This document shows positions 25,300-36,009 of a stretch of 64,000 nucleotides of DNA, in pieces. Both the position numbers and the translations under genes were made by a program. A model generated the notes under the pieces. It made no database searches and was not told the origin of the DNA. It worked only from the letters and a program-made list of their open reading frames with translations. The stretch is from positions 7,898,546-7,962,545 of the forward strand of contig NW_006494789.1 in NCBI RefSeq assembly GCF_000471905.2. The letters run 5' to 3'. The DNA is from Amborella trichopoda. Taxonomy: Eukaryota; Streptophyta; Magnoliopsida; Amborellales; Amborellaceae. Position 1 is the first letter of the stretch, and each line of letters starts with the position of its first letter.

Positions 25300-25607
25300 T
25301 GTTAAAGAATAACTTGTTTTATGTATCGGGGCATTTCTATCATTTTTATATACTTTAAGATACTTATCTCATTGAGGGTATTTTTGTTCTTCGTAAACCC
25401 TAAACAAACATTATAAATAAATATATAAGTGGGGAATGAGGTAACTGAATCTCATGTCACACTCTCCTCTGTTCTCATTCATCTTTTCTCTCTTCTCCCT
25501 TTCTTTTCCTCTTCTTTTCCCATTCTCTATCTAGTTTTGACACTTTTAAATGTTCATGGTACTGTCCACGGCACTGTTCACAGTAATGTTCATAAGTGTT
25601 GTTCACA
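25300..25607 (+). repeat. 3' LTR of copia fossil A
   Basis: It follows the polypurine-like GCTTGCGAGGGAT, starts TGTTAAAG, ends GTTCACA and matches 10839-11155. Confidence 0.8.
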
Positions 25608-25944
25608 TATGGAAACCCCATAGGATTGGGTCTCAAGAACACCCCTAATGGGCTTCACTGCTCATACCAAAAAGTTCCCCATGGATTATGGCCCCAGGAA
25701 ATTTCGTGGGACGAGGAAATTTCATGGGACGCTTATGGCCTATGGCCATAGTATATGATATGGAACCATGGACTAGGACCTGACTAGATCGTTCACTCTA
25801 GAGCCATGGGGTTGTGAGGGGCTAGATGAGGAGCCTCCAGGCTCAATGTCAAGGATCCAACTCCTTTAGCATTTAATCTTCCAAATGGTTACAAAGCCAG
25901 ATAACTATTTTTTTTCTTTTTCGTTTTTCCTTTTTTTTTTGTGA
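25608..25944. other. Spacer between copia A and LINE B
   Basis: About 340 bp with a short repeated GAAATTTC(G/A)TGGGACG motif (25697-25722) and a T-rich run at its right end. Nothing else is recognised. Confidence 0.5.
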
Positions 25945-26379
25945 GCAATATTTTGAGTCGGTTGTAAATGACAAAGATCCAAAATCAAATGGCTCGAGGT
26001 AGGTGACAAGAACACCACATTTTTCACAAAATCGCGAGTTGCAAGCGCCGTGCCAACTCCATAACCGAAATCTCCACTGGTCAAGATGTTTTTGTTGAAC
26101 CCTATGCGGTTGATTCAGCCATTGTCTCCTTGCAAAGCCTATTTTCCAGCCCAAACTGGTCCTCGGCCCCATTTTGCGGACCATGTCTTCCTCTCTCTAG
26201 ATTCCAACTCTGCCCAATGGCTTGAAAGACATTTCTAGGTGGAGGAAGCCTCTAAAGCCATCTCGAGTCTCAGCAAGGACAACGCTTCTGGCACCAACAA
26301 ACTCCCAGCTACTTTCTTTTCAAGTATCTAGGAAACCCTATCCCTAGAATTTTTTTTTTTTTTCTTTTTTTTGAGCTTT

Positions 26380-27230
26380 TGTGAACAAATTCCACCAGTG
26401 GCACCATAAGCAAAGAAATGAAATCCACTTTCATTGCTCACATTCCCAAAATCAGGGAACTAATGACCTCAAAGATTTCACACCCATTAGTCCCCTCAAC
26501 TCCATCTACAACATTTTATTTAAGATCCTTGCCTCCAGACTTCGGAGTGCCCTTGATCAAGTTATATACCAAAACCAAATTGGCTTTGTCAACAACAGAC
26601 AAACTCTTCATGGTGCCCTAATTGCTCATGAAGCACTACACTATAGGAACCAAATACAAAAACCAGGTCTCATTTTGAATCTAGATTGGGAAAAGGCATA
26701 TGACCATGCCAATCAGTCTATCCTCGATCAAGTTCTTCTCCAAATGGGTTTTGGCTAAACATAGAGGAAATGGATTGAAGGTTGAATCTCTTCTGCCTCC
26801 TTTTTTGTTCTTTGTCAAAGGCTCTCCTGAAGGACTCTTCTATCCTTTTAGAGGACTGCAACAGGGGGATCCCTTTCCCTTTCCCTCTATGCCATTGTCG
26901 CAGAAATTTTGGTAGCTCTATTTCACGGTTATATCGCACCCTCCAGTTTCAAGTCTTCTTAAGTCGGAGATGAAATCTGCCATCTCCAAAACACAGACAA
27001 CACCTTGATGCTCTGCGACAACACTACTCGGCAAGTGGATAGTCTTTGGTTGTTTCTCAAAGGCCTTGAATGGGTAATGAATGTCAACATGTCCAAATCC
27101 AAACCTATGGGCCTACACGTCCCTGATGTTCAACTCTCTCTCTTAACCAAGAAATTATGTTCTGATACTAACCATCCCAGAGTTAGGTACCTCAGCCTTC
27201 CCTGTGTTTAGGCAAACGGAGAAAGACATT
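26380..27230 (+). pseudogene. LINE B reverse transcriptase remnant
   Basis: It contains DFTPISPLNSIYNILFKILA, NRQTLHGALIAHEAL and DWEKAYDHANQSILDQVL. A LQQGDPFPFPSMPL segment corresponds to the usual LRQGDPLSP motif with substitutions. A recognisable YADD was not found in a continuous frame, and several frameshifts are present. A T-rich run (about 26350-26371) precedes it. Confidence 0.75.
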
Positions 27231-27362
27231 GTCGGGTCCATCATTGAAAAGGCATCCATCATTGAAAAATTTCAAGGATAACTGGCCCCGTGGAAGGGAA
27301 GGTACTCTCTCCCTTGGAGGGACGATCACCCTCATCGATTCTACCTTACGCAATATCTTCGC

Positions 27363-27515
27363 CACACAATACTCTCAAAAGTCACATAAGTCACATAATA
27401 CTCTCAAAAGTCACATAAGCCACACAATACTGTCAAAAGTCACATAATACTCTCACAAGTCACATAATACTCTCAAAAGTCACATAAGCCACACAATACT
27501 CTCAAAAGTCACATA
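27363..27515 (+). repeat. Minisatellite inside LINE B
   Basis: Five to seven imperfect copies of a 17-27 bp unit built from AATACTCTCAAAAGTCACAT followed by AAG and variable CCACAC or TCACAT. Confidence 0.85.
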
Positions 27516-28670
27516 AGATGCTTCATGTGGTCCAGTGATACCTCCAAAGACAAATCCCTCTTATCTCTTAGGACAAAGTATGTATGCCCAAATAGGAGGG
27601 TGGCCTGGACATTCTTAATCTCAAATTAAGGAATAGAGGCCTCCTCCACAAATGGAGGTCACACTTCACCACCAAACATAATTTGTTGAGCCACCATTTC
27701 CTAGTTCAACAGTATTGCTCTAATTGTCTGGGCTGGTTCCCAGAGAGGAACCCGAGGCCGGGAAGCCCCATCGGGTTTTTTCAAAAAATCAGTTGCCATG
27801 ATGCTTTCATGCCTTTCATTGGATACAAAGTCAACTCACGAAAAAAAGTCCTCTTTCGGAAACACACTAAGATAGGCCATGATGAACCACTAAAAAGAGC
27901 TTTGCCTACCTTGTTTTTTGTGGCTAGCAATCTATACGCCAATGTTGCTCACTACTTCCAGCAAAACAACGTGGACACCCTTGTTCAGAAGAGCACTTCA
28001 AGACCATAAACATAATAACTACTTACCCTCCTGTGCCTTCTAGCCTCACTTTCATCAAATGATCTGGAAATGATAGACCCATTACGCTAAGGAGCACACT
28101 GGGATTTTCTCAGTATCCTCGACAATTACCACTCACAACAAAGCCTGGACCACACAAACTCCTCCAAAAATCCAAGCTTTTATCCAGCCGACAATCTCCA
28201 ACAAAAACCTCAGACTAGATCAACTAAAAAGCAGAGGTTTCAAACTAGCTAATAGACGTCCTCTACGCACGGAAGAAGAAATATCCCATCCTCCTTTTTC
28301 CCCATTGCAACTTTGCTAGACAAGTTTGGATCAAACATCTCCTGATATTGACTGGCTGTGGGCCACCCCAATGTCAATTGAACAACCCTTCCGCACTTAA
28401 CTTTGGCAAGCCTCTTATCTCTGGAAAGCTTCCATCCAAGCAAGACTTTGGTCCTTATGGGGGGAGCAAAACTCTTGGATTTTCCAAGAAAGCTACAGCC
28501 AAAAAGAGCCAGACTCCTAACAATTTTCAGGGCCAATAGATGCAAACTACTAAAGGGCTTCTCTAAATCGAACTACTAAACAATATAGAAGGAGATTATA
28601 CAAACCAATGGAACCAAAGAATCATGATGCAATGGGTGGAACCACAGTTGTTGGGATCGGGAGCAGTAAA

Positions 28671-29155
28671 GTTACCGGGATAGGGATCGGGAAGCGACGA
28701 ATCGTGAAATGCTAGAAGATCCTTATGGTTGGGAACGACGTCCGTACAATGCACATGTCAGTGATCAAGATCCTCAAATGTTAGAGATCGAGATTTCAAC
28801 CTTTAGGGGATCTTGATCCCGACCTTTTGGGATCTTGATCCCAACTTTTTAGGGAACTTGCTGCCAACCTTAAAGTGTATGATAATCTAGGATTATGTGT
28901 ATGATAATCTAGGATAAAGTAGGGATCTCATTATTGATAGCAAGCAAGCAATAGTTGTGTAGCTAGTTAGCTATAAACAAAGAAAATCATCAGTCTGGTT
29001 GTTGTCCTTGTCTTTAAAGGTTGGGATCGAGATCCCTATGAGTGGGGTTCAAGATCCCAAAATTTTAAAATCGAGACCCCTAAGAGATGCTTTCCAGGAG
29101 CGACAGAATCGAGATCCTAGAAGGATCGCCTACCAAAGTAGGAGATCCCGGTAAC
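28671..29155. mobile_element. Possible MITE in the LINE B RNase H region
   Basis: GTTACCGGGAT at 28671-28681 and its exact inverse ATCCCGGTAAC at 29145-29155 bound a 485 bp segment rich in GATCTTGATCCC-type repeats. LINE B RNase H sequence is recognisable just after it. The termini beyond 11 bp and the target duplication are not clear. Confidence 0.4.
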
Positions 29156-29460
29156 TATTGGTGGAACAGCTCTCAAGATATTCAGCCTGATTTGGGGGAA
29201 TCACTTGCTGTTAGAGGCTGACAGCGAAATGTTATATCATGGGCAACGGGCACCTCACAACCTCCTTGGAGACTAACCTATATTTCTTACCAATTTGCTC
29301 ATTTATGCAGGGCGCCTCAAGTCGAATTCCATCATACCTGATGAACACAAACTCAGCTGCAGACTCACTGGCAAAACAGGGGGCCACTCTAGCATCTTCT
29401 AGCACCCAAACATAGTTTTTTGGAGATGAAACTTTGATCCCTGGTTTTACCATTTGTAAC
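29156..29460 (+). pseudogene. LINE B RNase H C-terminal remnant
   Basis: In shifting frames the plus strand reads LLLEADSEM, then SQPPWRLTYISYQFAHLCRA, then NTNSAADSLAKQG, aligning with the RNase H of LINE A (PPWYLGHIFDEIEHLCRDLE ... NGEADALAKE). Confidence 0.65.
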
Positions 29461-29838
29461 TTTCTTTTGTATTTTTGTTTTCTTCCCGCTTTTTGCTATT
29501 TTTGAGGTAGAACACCGACTTGTATGACACCTATCTCTACTTAGATCCCATCTAACTCTCTCTTCTAGCCCTCCCACCCGCCACCCCCAAAAAAAAAACA
29601 TACTGATTTTTGGATTTTTGGTTCTTCATTGGCATGAGTATAGACCACCAAAACTCTGCCCCCACTAAATTTCTCTCTCAAACCTCTTCCTCTCTCCAAC
29701 TCTACCACCTCTATCTATTTCTCTCTCAAATGTATGCGGTCGAGCACCAAACATGTAGGATATCATCACCCACATCTAATTGGATTTTGTAAAAACCGTA
29801 AACTATTAATTAAATACTTGTTACCTTCATTAAGAAAA

Positions 29839-30646
29839 AGAGAATATCTCAATATCCCCTATTTTTAGATTTTATTTCTTAATAAACCTAGGGTTTCAAA
29901 AAATATCTTCCAACCCCTTGGCCACTTTAAACCTGTTTTTAACCTAAACAAAAGTGAGAAAGACATGTTCTTTCTAAACCCAATCCCTTCTCTCTCTTCA
30001 TTTATATACCCCAAACTCTCTCTTGTTGTGTGTTTCACTCTCTCTCCTCCCGTGTTTATCCAAACACCTCTCTTTCCATGTTTATCCAAACAACTCTCTT
30101 TCTTGGTAACTTCTCACCACCAAGAATCTCTCTCCTCGCATGTTTATCCAAACACCTTACTCTCTCTTCTGTGTTTATCCAAACACCTCTCTCTCTCCTC
30201 CCGGTAACCTCTTACCACCAAACACCTCTCTCTCTCCTCCCGGTAACCTCTTACCACCAAACACCTCTCTCTCTTACCGTGTTTATCCAAACACCTCTCT
30301 TTCTCTCCGTATACTTGCTGTGTATTTGGGAGGAGAGAGAATAAGGGGAGAGAGATGGGAAATGTGAAAAGAGAGAGAGCAAGAGGAAAGAGAGTGAGGG
30401 GTTAGAGATGGGAAAGGTGGAGAAAGAAAAGGGGTGCGGGGAGAGAAAATGAGAGAGAACTGAGGGAGGATGCTTTCAGAAAATGCATGTCTTTTTAGAT
30501 TTGTTTGACCGAAAAAAACAAGTTTAAAGTAGCTCAGAGGGTTAGAAAAAATAAAATCTATAATTTTTATGCCCCAAGATATCTTTTAAAACCTTGGGTC
30601 TATTGTGAAATGAAACGTAAAAATAGGGGGTATCGAGATATTTTCC
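29839..30646. mobile_element. Fold-back (MITE-like) element 1
   Basis: About 150 bp at the left end (AATATCTCAATATCCCC ...) recur inverted at the right end (GGGGGTATCGAGATATTTTCC). The middle is a CT-rich minisatellite followed by a GA-rich tract, so most of the element can pair with itself. It has no coding capacity and is related to 31198-31706. Confidence 0.65.
30045..30310 (+). repeat. CT-rich minisatellite, TGTTTATCCAAACACCTCTC unit
   Basis: Eight or more imperfect units alternate GTGTTTATCCAAACACCTC with CTCCCGGTAACCTCTTACCA. One 40 bp sub-block is repeated exactly at 30200-30270. Confidence 0.8.
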
Positions 30647-31197
30647 CTAAAAAAAATTCAAATTAGTCATAAATAATTTTTACAAGAAAAGGAATATAAA
30701 ATGGAAAATCTCAATGAATTCCAAAAAGGAAACAAAGATGGTCTACTTCCTGCTTTTGTGAAAAAATGCATAATTTTAAGAATGTTTTTGTAAAAAAAAT
30801 TTGAAAAGGTAATAAATGTAAAGTATAAAATAAAAACAAAAATTTATCAAAAATAAAAAGGAAACAATTTATCAAAAAAAATAAAAATAAAAAGGTAACA
30901 AAATCGGTTTCTTTCTTTTTTTACAAAGACAACGTACGTTTTTTAAAAAACATTCAATTTTTACAATAAAGAATCAAGAATTTAATTATCAACAAATTTT
31001 AAGGTAAAAAATTCATAATTAAAGTTACAATGTCCATAATAAATTGGAATAAAGGGGGTCATCATCTCACCTAGCATATTAAAAAAATCACTTTTAATAA
31101 AGCAATTATACTTATAAAAAACAAAGACAAAATTAGTACATATTTCAAGAAAATACAAAACATTATTTGCAAAAAGATCATCACATGATAATTAAAA

Positions 31198-31706
31198 GGG
31201 AAGGAAAGTATCTCCATACCCCCCATTTTTAAGTTTTATATTTCAATAGACCCAAGGTTTTAAAACATATTGGGTCATAAAAATTCTAAGTTTTATATCT
31301 TTTAACCCCCTAAGCTAACTTTATCGCCTTTAAACCTATTTTTTTGCCCCAAACAAATATAAGAAAGACATCCTTTCTAAACACCATCATTTCTCTCTCT
31401 TCACGAGAATTTTCCTTAATTTCTCTCTACCTATTTTCCCACTCTCTCCCCTGTGTCTCTCACTCTCACTCTCCCGCGTTAGAGAGACAAAGAGGGTAAA
31501 TGTTAAAGAAAGAGAAATTTGGGAGAATATATCACGTAAAGAGAGGAAGGGTTTAGAATGAGCATGTCTTTTTTATATTTGTTAGGGCTAAAAAAATAGT
31601 TAAAAGTGGATAAAGTTAGTCAGGAGGTTAGGAGATATATTTTTGAATCTTTGAGTCTATTGAGATATGAAAACCAAAAATAGGGGGTACGAAGATATTT
31701 TCCGAG
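31198..31706. mobile_element. Fold-back (MITE-like) element 2
   Basis: The left part (AAAGTATCTCCATACCCCC) is inverted at the right end (AGGGGGTACGAAGATATTTTCC), as in element 1, and the CT and GA tracts again pair. ATTAAAA at 31191-31197 and 31707-31713 flanks it and may be the target duplication. Confidence 0.65.
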
Positions 31707-31713
31707 ATTAAAA

Positions 31714-32534
31714 AGAGCATGCCACAATAAATATGTAAAACCAGTTCAATATTGTCTAATATCAGCACATATAAAACAATCATTAAGATAGGGAAAATTA
31801 AAAAAAAAATTTCATATGCAAATTCAAGAAATCATTAAGGAAAATAATGCTAAAGGAAATTTTGATCTAAGGGTTTACTTGTGAGCCCGCAAAAGAGGGC
31901 TCTTTAAATCTTGAAAACATGTGGAAATTTGTAATTGACAAACCCATAACAAACAAATCTTTATTAGAAGCTCCCTCAAGTCCAATATAAAAAAAATTTG
32001 TGAATTGAAAACCTAACTCCAGTTTCAAGTACTGTCACTTCAAATGAAATAGAGTAATTCTAAGAAAATCTAGTAGAATATGCATATAAGAAATTTCTGA
32101 TAATTGAAAACGTAATTTCAAATTACAAAAGGAATATGCATATAAGAAATTTCAGATAATTGAAAACTAATTTCAAATTGAAGTACAAAAACTTGTCTTA
32201 ACTAAGAGAGTTTTAGCTAAGACAAGTTTTAGTGAGCGATGTCCTCTTAACCAGCACTTGAATGCAGAGGACAACACAAAATAGGGCTTGATTTGGAGAA
32301 ATCAGAGAGGATCTTCACTTAATATATTTTTTTTTTAGAACTACTCCACTTAATAAATTAAAGCAGCTCTATAGCATCTAGGAAGTTTAGATTAGTACTT
32401 TTAGGGTAGGATTCTACAAGTTTATGGAAAACTAATCATGACAGAGGTTAGTTGAAAAGAATCAAGTAAGGAACATACCTATCTCTCCAAATCTTAGCAA
32501 ATCTTAGGAATAGATTGGATCATATAGATATGTT

Positions 32535-32572
<38 letters not shown>

Positions 32573-32654
32573 GTGGACAGTATTTCTTATTATAATGTGG
32601 AGATAAATATTGAGATAAGGAGATGAAGATAGAAGGACACATACTATTTGTAAA
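31714..32654. other. AT-rich spacer with small repeats
   Basis: No gene. It holds a tandem duplication of about 60 bp (about 32080-32185, TGCATATAAGAAATTTC repeated), a hairpin at 32193-32227 (CTTGTCTTAACT pairing with AGCTAAGACAAG), and a perfect GA microsatellite (about 32537-32570). Confidence 0.6.
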
Positions 32655-34006
32655 GGGAAAAGTTGGGGAAACCTTCTATACTTCAACTACAGGATAATAT
32701 TGCTATACTTCCCCTCTTTCCCAACCATCCATTTTAAACGAGCGACTGAGATCACCTAACTGAAAACGACACTCAAAGAGGGAAACGAGCCCAACCGGTG
32801 GACCTTCAAATTAGCCCGTAATAGAGAGAGAGAGAGAGAGACAAAGAGAGGTCAGGTAGGTAAAAAAGGAAAACAAGGAGAGACAAAAAGGAAGAGAGAG
32901 ACATGGCCTGTTGAGAGAGAGAGAGAGAGCGAGAGGGACAAGAAGGGGGAGAGAGAAAGAGAGAGAGGGAGAGAGAGAAGGAAGAGGGGAAGGGAAGAGA
33001 AGGAGAGCAAGGGGGAAGGGAAGAGAAGGAGAGCAAGGGGGAAGAGGAAGAAGGAAAGTCAGAGAGACTTGGATGTGTGCACATTGCATCTTTTTTTCCC
33101 TATTTATCCTCGTCTAAAAATATTTGTTTTCTCTTTTCTCTTGGGTACTGCCCTTCTTGAATATGTGATATTTTACACAATTTCTTGTTCTTGATTTAGG
33201 GTTTACCATTGAGGAAGGCACGTTTGTAGATTTTGGAGTTTCAATTTTCTTCTATTTCTTTTCTTTTAAGGGTTTCTACTGTCCTGGTTTCAGGTGAATC
33301 AGTTGAAGTTCTATTTTTGCTGAATTTGGTTGCCTAGGGCCTAGTATTATGTGATCTGTAGAACTTTATGTGTTGTTTATCTCCCATGGTTTTATGTTTT
33401 GCGAATACATGAAATTTAGAATTCCAAGATGCAGTACTATGGTTTTATTTTTCTTGACTTGGCCATATTTGTCTCTAGCCTCTTGAGTTTTCCAATTCTC
33501 ACTCTGTATATAGTTGTTTCTCTCCCTCTATTGCTCAAAATCACGTAATGCATGGGTCTGAACTTTATTTGTCCAATATGGGTTTCTCCCAAAATGGTTT
33601 TTGCTATTGATTTACAACTCATTTTCATATAATTGCTTTCATTGGACTACTTTCATGGCTGTCTCTTCATCAATCTCTATCTTCACCTGGTTGTCCTCTT
33701 CATTTTGCATTTTTTAGCATTCATATTTATATTGATTTCAAGCACTCCCTCTCTATCTCTACCTCTCATTGTGATTTCTAGTTGTGAAGTTTAAATTTTC
33801 TATGTGTTTTGCTATCGATTTATAACTCAATTTCTAGTTGGGATTTTGTAGTTATTGTTCTGCTAAATGTAGCTTTGTTTTGAATTTCATGTTTATGCTT
33901 GAATTTTGTGTCTATTTGACATAGAAATGAACCTGAATTCATCAGGTATTAGTGATTAAAAGCTATGGACGTTACTAGAGAAGGTCGAGGGCCCTAAAGT
34001 GGTACT

Positions 34007-35703
34007 GTGGTTGTTAACATGGAGCCAATTGAGGCTTACATACCCATTGAAGCACTCATACCCGATTCAACCTTTGATATGGACCAGGTTGAGTTCCATA
34101 AAGACGATTTTATGGACGGGAGTTATGATAATGTCATAGCAAATGGGAATGGTAAGGACGATGAGGTCCCACTAATTTGTGATCAACAAGCCAATAGGGG
34201 GCATGAAAAGGACCAATTCATAGGAATGAAATTTTTATCTGAGGATGTTGTGCATCTATTTTACAATGCATATGCCCATCGAAAAGGTTTTAACATTCGT
34301 CTTGATAGGCTAAAGAAGGATAAGGGCAACAATTTGAGGATGCAGATTATGTTTGTTCAAAAGAAGGCAAACATCATCCAAAGTTTGAAGGAAAGATCAG
34401 TCCTCGACCAATAACAAGGGAATGATGCAAAGCAATGCTAAGGGTGCACAACAATATGTAGGGAAAGTCGGTTGTATGTAAAATTGTTGAGGAGCACTCC
34501 CACAAGTTTAAATCATCATCAAAGATACATCGTTTGATATCACACCAGCGCACCCCAGTGGCTGCCATGAACTTGATTAAAGCGATGTCTTTTAGCAAGG
34601 TTGGTGTGCATAAAATCATTCAAATTTTAACAGAAGATGTAAATCGAGCAAATGCTATAGGTTTCACTCAAGTAGATATGAAAACCTTATCCATAGCACC
34701 AGTAAGAAGGCTAGTGTTAGAGGAGAAATGGGGAGGCTCTTTTGGCCTACTTTCGTGAGCACGTTGAGACGGACCCATGGTTTTTCTTTAAAATAAAGCT
34801 AAATGAAGTAGATCAAGTCTATAATGTCCTATGGATTGACTAACATTCAAGGATCTTATCTAAGCACTTCGACGATGTACTTATTTTTTATACAACATAT
34901 AAGATAAATGCATACCACATGCCTTTTGCCCCCATTTTTCGAACAAATCACTATGGCAACAATATAATCTTTGGTTGTGCACTGATTAGGGATGAGACAA
35001 TAGAGTCCTTTAGTTGGCCATGTGGACATTGGTTAGATGTTATGCAGGGTCAAGAACCGGTTTCATTACTGATCAAGATACAGCCATGGTTACTGTAATT
35101 AAAGAAGTTCTTCCAAACGCACGACATCGATTATGCAGATGGAACATTTCACGAAAGCTCCAAAAAGAATTGGGCCATGTTGAGAGAACTTACATGAGCT
35201 GCATATAATTAATACCAAATATAATGAGATAGTTAATGATTTTGAGGATCATTGGTCTAAAATGCTCCAAAAATATGAGCTTGGGGGGAATGAATGGTCC
35301 GACACATTATATGGATGTCGTTCTCAGTGGGTTGATGTGTATTTGAAGGATACATTTCTGGGTAGTACACGGTCTAGTCATTGGAGCAAAGCTATTAATA
35401 GTTTCATTAAACAATATGTAAATTCACACACCAATTCCCTATATTTGTGAAACAATGCTAGAAAGCAATTGATCATCTATATGAGAAAGAAAATATGATG
35501 GATTTCAAGTGCAAGGAAGGTATTCCAGTGATGAAAACAATATTCCCCTATGAAAAACAAGCCTCTGAGTTGTACACCCATGGTGTATTCAATACATTTG
35601 TTGAGGAATACTTCTTAAATTTTTTGACTATATCAATTTGGATAGCAATGCAAGAAGTCAAAGCCGACATCATATCTTTGAGAATGACTGGAGTTGGCTA
35701 GTG
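34007..35703 (+). pseudogene. FAR1/MULE transposase, left arm, truncated
   Basis: From ATG 34019 (an in-frame GTG-like codon lies at 34007) the protein starts MEPIEAYIPIEALIP. The FAR1 DNA-binding domain follows (FIGMKFLSEDVVHLFYNAYA and RKGFNIRLDRLKKDKGNN). After frame changes come a transposase N-terminal segment (SFSKVGVHKIIQILTEDVNR, 34560-34640), the MULE catalytic-domain part (FITDQDTAMVTVIKEVLPNA and RLCRWNISRKLQKELGHVE, 35070-35190) and a later segment (ASELYTHGVFNTFVEE, about 35560). The SWIM zinc finger expected near the C-terminus of FAR1-type transposases is absent. Several stops and frameshifts make it non-functional. Purine-rich DNA and a possible leader (33060-33990) lie upstream. 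A domesticated FRS host gene is the alternative, but the broken frames speak against it. Confidence 0.8.
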
Positions 35704-35858
35704 CCAAAAGCCCAAACACTTCCCGTCTGCAGGCTCCACATCTCGGAGAATTTTGTCTTGATAGACTTTTGTGAAATTAGAATTTAAGTGGAGAAGTCAT
35801 TGTCTTGTGAACGGAGCTTTGAAGTGGAATTTTGTATAATTTCAACATGTTGCAAGTC

Positions 35859-35894
35859 GAATTTTGTATAGTTTCAACAAACTATACAAAATTC
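35859..35894. repeat. Hairpin at the centre of the MULE palindrome
   Basis: GAATTTTGTATAGTTT (35859-35874), a CAAC loop and AAACTATACAAAATTC (35879-35894) form a perfect 16 bp stem. A near-copy of the stem's left half also sits at 35827-35842, just to the left. Confidence 0.9.
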
Positions 35895-36009
35895 CACTTC
35901 AAAGCTCTGTTCACAAGACAATGACTTCTCCACTTCAATGCTCATTTCCCATAAAGATAAAATTCTCCGAGATGCGAGCTTGCAAAGGGGAAGCATTGGG
36001 CTTTTGGCA

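Larger units (their letters stand above)
10839..25607 (+). mobile_element. Ty1/copia LTR retrotransposon fossil, split by a LINE
   Basis: The LTRs at 10839-11155 and 25300-25607 are related. Between them, in copia order, lie a primer-binding site, gag, protease, integrase, reverse transcriptase and RNase H remnants, plus a polypurine tract. The flanking pentamers are TATTG and TATGG, a one-mismatch target duplication. A LINE (13555-23097) interrupts the integrase region, so the element's own sequence is about 5.2 kb. LTR divergence is about one base in eight by eye, so it is old. It is broken many times. Confidence 0.85.
25945..29598 (+). mobile_element. L1-type LINE B, 5'-truncated
   Basis: The plus strand carries the part of plant L1 ORF2 just before the reverse transcriptase (WLEVGDKNTTFFHKIASCKR, about 25963), the reverse transcriptase (ILNLDWEKAYDHANQSILDQ, about 26675), and much later an RNase H end (SQPPWRL ... 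NTNSAADSLAKQG). It finishes with a 10-base A run (29589-29598). The endonuclease and ORF1 are absent, as in the usual 5'-truncated LINE copy. Frames change many times, so it is a dead copy. A minisatellite (27363-27515) and a small inverted-repeat insert (28671-29155) lie inside. No clear target duplication was found. Confidence 0.75.

Noticed and set aside
27363-27515. CRISPR-like array (short repeats in a row)
   Set aside because: The units are contiguous and degenerate without unique spacers, in plant DNA; it is a minisatellite.
32806-33117. Open frames of 68-92 codons rich in Ser/Leu or Arg/Glu
   Set aside because: They are translations of the GA/CT tract with no other coding sign.
34007-35703. 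Functional FAR1/FRS transcription-factor gene
   Set aside because: There are several stops and frame changes, and no SWIM domain. The inverted partner is likewise broken.
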